From the NCBI GenBank assembly GCA_025786725.1, contig JAHLTZ010000003.1, positions 914,863 through 978,862 of the forward strand: 64,000 bases of DNA, in the 5' to 3' direction. Every line of letters starts with the position of its first letter. Positions within the stretch are counted from its first letter, which is position 1. Shown piece after piece: positions 60,080 through 64,000 of this stretch. The position numbers were made by a program, and so were the translations under genes. A model generated the notes under the pieces. It was not told where the DNA came from. It saw nothing but the letters and a program-made list of their open reading frames with translations, and made no database searches. Source of the DNA: Syncephalis fuscata (Eukaryota; Zoopagomycota; Zoopagomycetes; Zoopagales; Piptocephalidaceae).

Positions 60080-61017
60080 AGTTTATGTATTTATTAACAA
60101 TACATTTGACTAACTTTAAATGAGATTAGTATTTGAAAAGCGCTGTATTCATAAATTTCAAGTGGCATCGATAACATGCAACAAAGTGCCAGTAAATTTA
60201 ACAAACGCCAAACAGTATTGGTGGCACTCTTAACAACATACTGCAAAGCTATAAGCAAAGTTATGAGCAAAATACCAGTAAATGGCGTTAATAGCATTAA
60301 TATAAAGTTAGCATTGCACCACATATCTTGTTTATTTCTTCACTCAATACAACATTGTCAATAATTGGCAATCAGCTTAGCCTTGTATCAAATTTAGTTC
60401 CGTTTCAGCTCCTTCCCGTGCTACAAAAGCAGCATTTGTTAATAATGATTGCTTTTAATCTGGTTGCGTTTATCTGACTCGACAATTTTAGTATAGATAA
60501 AATATCTTTTCCTTGGCTTTAATATATGACTCTAAGTTTTTAAGTTTGTACGCCATATCTTTATTGATGTAAAAATAATCTAGCACATGAAATAATCATT
60601 ATAAACAGTGTAATACGCACACTATTATTATCTTTTGGCCATTAGGCATCATATTGGTACAAATGATGAGATATTTAGGAAGGTATGCTGTATGAATAAG
60701 CAACCAAATAATAGCAAACATTGATGTATGTTGCTTTCACCATGCTATTAGTAATCGCGTATGCAACTGTTGGTATTAAGAAATCTACATTAAGCTAAAG
60801 TCAAGTTGGATACACGAAGGTTATGCATGTCTTGAGTAAATTTGTATTTAACGCATTGGGTTAGTCATATGCCGAAAAGACCGCTTGAAATTTGCACCAT
60901 GAGGTATTGAATGTAGAAATGACCTTTGAGCTTTTAAGACAAAAAATGCTAATACCTAACTGTTTTCCTTTGTTGTTTAACTGCACAGTATCATACTAAC
61001 TTTTTTAAATTTTTAAC
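60080..61017. other. Intergenic region
   Basis: No supported gene. Opposed short frames at 60094-60364 overlap each other and look like chance. Confidence 0.4.
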
Positions 61018-61365
61018 ATGAAGATCTATTACGCTATTATCTCTGCCCTTGCTGTCGTTTTTGTGGCCAGTACTACTATGGCCGATACCGAACCTATGCC
61101 AGCACTTCAAAAATCAATCAGCTTTGAGCAAATCAAAGATGCCGTGGATGCAAATAGATATATTTGTGCTGTACTCAACCGGCTTGCAAATATTATTCAA
61201 AAGTTGAATAGTGCTGATGTCAAATAAATAGCAAGTTATATCAAAAAGATTCAACAAAGCGGCATTCAAATCGAACAAGCATCAAACAGGATCAATGCCG
61301 CTTTTGCTAAAATAGCAAAGAAATGCGGGATTAATGAGTTGGATCGTGCTATTAAATGGGGATAA
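61018..61365 (+). CDS. Small secreted helical protein with in-frame stop
   Basis: Signal peptide MKIYYAIISALAVVFVASTT, likely cut after MA, then a mature part of about 47 aa (SISFEQIKDAVDANRYICAV and onward) to a TAA at 61225-61227. The same frame stays open for 45 more codons (IASYIKKIQQSGIQIEQASN and on, ending DRAIKWG) to a TAA at 61363-61365. The second half is amphipathic and helical like the first. Options are a nonsense mutation, stop-codon readthrough, or a truncated functional form. Paralogues lie at 44277 and 59958. A secreted surface-acting or effector protein is possible; no domain is recognised. Confidence 0.65.
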
Positions 61366-62531
61366 TAGCAGCGATATAAAGCCAATAACTGGAGCAGAAT
61401 TAAAGTCAATACTGCAATATGCATTTGCCTGTTAGTTTGTTTAATACAGCACTGTTACTGACCTGGCAGTTAATTCAATCGTGTGTTAAGCTTTGGTTAT
61501 ATATTTCATCTATTTTCATGCTAAAATTAGTATTTGTCACCAGTAATTGTTTTGAACTGGTTTATTTTATTAAACTTGTAAATTCATATAAATGTTAATA
61601 ATACCATTTCATAGTGAATGATGCCAAAAATAATTAGAGAGTAGCAAAGAAGAATTTTAATGGCATTCTTTACTGAATAATATGGATCTACTCTACGTAT
61701 AAATAGAATAGCATCCGCGCAATAATGTTGCTTGGCTGATTAAACTAAATCTTACCTTACACAGCTCCGAGTTAGTGGCCAGAGTATTAAGTGATTGTGT
61801 TGATGGTTGAAAATGTGTTGAGCCGAGCATTATACCGCATGTTCACCGTGCGTGGATAATACATGCGTAAATAAGCCACATGCTGTTTTAATTAGCAATC
61901 AATTATTGTTGCCATGTTTTGGTAATATGTAGTTTATGCTTATTGTTGCATTACCGTTTAGCCGAAATAGAAACAGTGTCTAAGTGACTAGTTAGCTTAT
62001 TTTAGTAGCAAATTACTAGATTACAGTTGATTATAAATTACTATATACAATAAAGCCTGCGTGAGTCATTAAGCTGTGAACAGTATGCAATGCTGACCAC
62101 TGCATGCCAATCAACTGTTGCGTTCTAATCACACGCTAGCAATGGTCTTGGTATTTCATAAGATTCAGCATGCGGCAATGGGCATATTAATCACCAATGA
62201 CGATAAAGATAATTAATAACTGACCAGCCATAATAGTGGTATGTAAATGTTAATGTGCATTAATGAGCTGCTGTTTATAGTAAATTGGTAATTTAGCCGG
62301 TATTTATTCAAACCCCGTTTATTTGCGGTTTATTTGTGCAGCTTAAACTGTAGTGTTCATTCATATTATTGTGCATTATTTGAATAGCTATAGCATTTAA
62401 TAAAGTCTATTTATTATAATATGACTGCTAATAGTGTATGTGTGAAAGCCATGCATCTGTATGTTACTAAGCGCGTGAAAGGCGGCTCAATATAATGCTA
62501 TATTATAATACGCTCAATAAGGGTAGTACAT
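61366..62531. other. Intergenic region
   Basis: 1.2 kb of AT-rich DNA between the secreted-peptide gene and the F-box-like gene. No supported feature. Confidence 0.4.
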
Positions 62532-63990
62532 GTGTATGGCCTAACCGTTTTTCTTTTCCCAATGTCGACTATTGCTAATGTCGCTACGAGCGACATCACT
62601 TCTGCTTCTGGCTCCAGAGTACTGCCTGTAGAACTTGTTGTACTTTTACTTGCATTCCTTCCGCCAGACATAGGTGTTCAATTAGCTAACGTAAATAGGT
62701 GGTACCGCAAAGCTATCAAGACAAACACCGTTTATTGGCAGCAAGCGTGCCGCGGCTTGACACTTGAGGACCTCGGCGAGCAGGTCGACTGGTATAGCTG
62801 CTACATACAACTAAAACGCTTGTACTGGGCATGGCAGTTGGATAAACGTATCGAGTATTCTCTCCATCCTAACTTACCTGCGCTATGGCTTTCTATGTAC
62901 GAACTAGTGGCTGCCAATGAACAATGGGCTGTAGTGGCTTCTGGACGACCACTACGGCTATTTCTTGTTTCAATTGGCAGCCCAGCGCCATTAAGAGATG
63001 ACCAGTCAAATATTTTACTAAAAAATTTGGCACCAGCTCCAATTGAATTAGCATTGCCACCACCGCCTACCCAGCCGCGCTTAGTGGCCCGCCATTATTA
63101 GCACCTACTTGGGGCGTTATTTCTGGCGACTATTTAGTTGTACGCACACCTCGTGACCATTTCTTTCCTAGTATTCCTCCCTGTCTACTTGTATGGCGGA
63201 TAAGCAACCGCCAACCACTGCGTTGGGTGCCGTTAGGATTTGCAGATACACGACGCACTTTTGCATCTGGCCGCTGGCTTTTGAGTACACTAGGAGGTGG
63301 AGGAAGAAGAAATAATATGCTAAACAGCAACGTCCCTACTTCCGTTGAACGCACTTTCCTACTTGATATGGATCCGGGATTATCAAAGCCTATAAACCTA
63401 AGTAAATCAAATGAAAGCTATTACAGCAGCAGTAAAAGCAAAACAAAAGTAGAGAATTATAAAGAATCTGACCAACTATTACAGGATGAAAGCAGATGAC
63501 GGTTGCTGACGAAGAACACAGTGATTATTGGCGTCCTGTTGCTTCTTTTTCCGAACATCATTGTGTCATTTTCTTACCGGATGCAATTTCAACAAAGGTT
63601 AAACGGCTTTATAATTGCCATTTACTAAATCATGCAATACGATGGTCAATATTTGGACTGACCGATCAAGGAAAAATGATCAAATTGGACCATGGCACAC
63701 TTGAAGTTAAACGATGTATAAAAACCGTAATGAATGCAATAATAATTGATGAGCATTACGTTTTATTAACTGGCCAGTGTGAAATGGCTGACTACGATGG
63801 TGCTGATGAACATTTTCGCGAAACATCATACGTTATTGTACATAATCTCAAATCAAATAGTTTAAGCAGGCTATTGCCTGGCTATAAGCTAGTTTATCCA
63901 CCGACTAACCAATCAATATTACCGCCATCAGCAGCGGTGTTTTCATCATCACACATCATACGAACTGTCGACATTTCTTTTGTCAAATGA
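62532..63990 (+). CDS. F-box-like protein, frame-broken, probably continuing past the window
   Basis: The N-terminal F-box-like motif is RVLPVELVVLLLAFLPPDIG with VNRWYRKAIKTNTVYWQQAC. The start is Met 62532 or, more likely, the Met at 62562. The reading continues as ELALPPPPTQP, then changes frame near 63060-63090 to SGPPLLAPTWGVISGDYLVV and RWVPLGFADTRRTFASGRWL. It changes again near 63495 to ADEEHSDYWRPVASFSEHHC and stops at 63988-63990. The later part may be a beta-propeller-like substrate domain (LYNCHLLNHAIRWSIFGLTD), but this is weak. Family knowledge: F-box proteins bring substrates to SCF ubiquitin ligases. Two single-base breaks suggest miscalls or a pseudogene, and the true 3' end may lie beyond the window. 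Confidence 0.6.
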
Positions 63991-64000
63991 ATCAACTGGT

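Noticed and set aside
60094-60364. Opposed short frames as a small gene
   Set aside because: They overlap each other on both strands, lack splice or promoter cues and match nothing I know.

Overview
The window is nuclear DNA from a filamentous fungus. Genes carry short GT-AG introns of about 45-80 nt with TACTAAC-like branch points. Proteins include fungus-typical regulators (a velvet protein, a Skn7-type HSF/response regulator, an Mcm1/SRF-type MADS protein) and long Ser/Gln/Ala-rich disordered tails, and intergenic DNA is very AT-rich. A lineage outside Dikarya (zygomycete grade) seems likely from overall style, but I cannot name the organism.

Layout. 1-12.5 kb: a divergent pair of secreted GDSL esterase paralogs (left one cut by the window edge and frame-broken), a velvet-domain gene, a poorly resolved 3-kb tract with splice-bounded short open segments, a GH37 trehalase and an Rtf2 homologue. 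12.5-24.3 kb: metaxin/Sam37, Skn7-like regulator, tRNA-Phe and exosome subunit Rrp4, with TIR element copy A. 24.3-33 kb: a long non-coding stretch holding strong RNA-type hairpins, then the MADS gene and mitochondrial ribosomal protein L6. 33-38.6 kb: a repeat island with TIR copies B and C, a 24-bp palindrome and a 1.5-kb Thr-Pro-coding satellite bracketed by inverted GGCCGG motifs. 38.7-41.8 kb: a DDHD-domain phospholipase. 42-62.5 kb: accessory DNA with TIR copies D, E and F, a family of small secreted peptides, a large disordered protein gene and a Hos4/ANKRD11-like ankyrin gene. The right edge holds an F-box-like gene with broken frames.

Most notable is 44277-45601. A small signal-peptide gene is followed by a tandem array of about 80-nt units, each starting GTAAGT and ending TAG, separated by exactly 3 nt (once 6 nt). 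Joining the 3-nt pieces as microexons gives one continuous phase-1 frame that adds an Arg/Cys-rich tail and reaches a stop in the last exon. It looks like a protein lengthened one residue at a time by duplication of an intron plus one codon. A second candidate with very short exons lies on the minus strand near 6.8-8.0 kb.

Several genes (left GDSL, velvet N-terminus, polyQ protein, ankyrin protein, F-box protein, two secreted peptides) have single-base frame breaks, some at homopolymers. Housekeeping genes are clean. Base-calling indels and real decay both remain possible. All exon boundaries were read by eye from splice consensus and frame continuity; no search or alignment was run.
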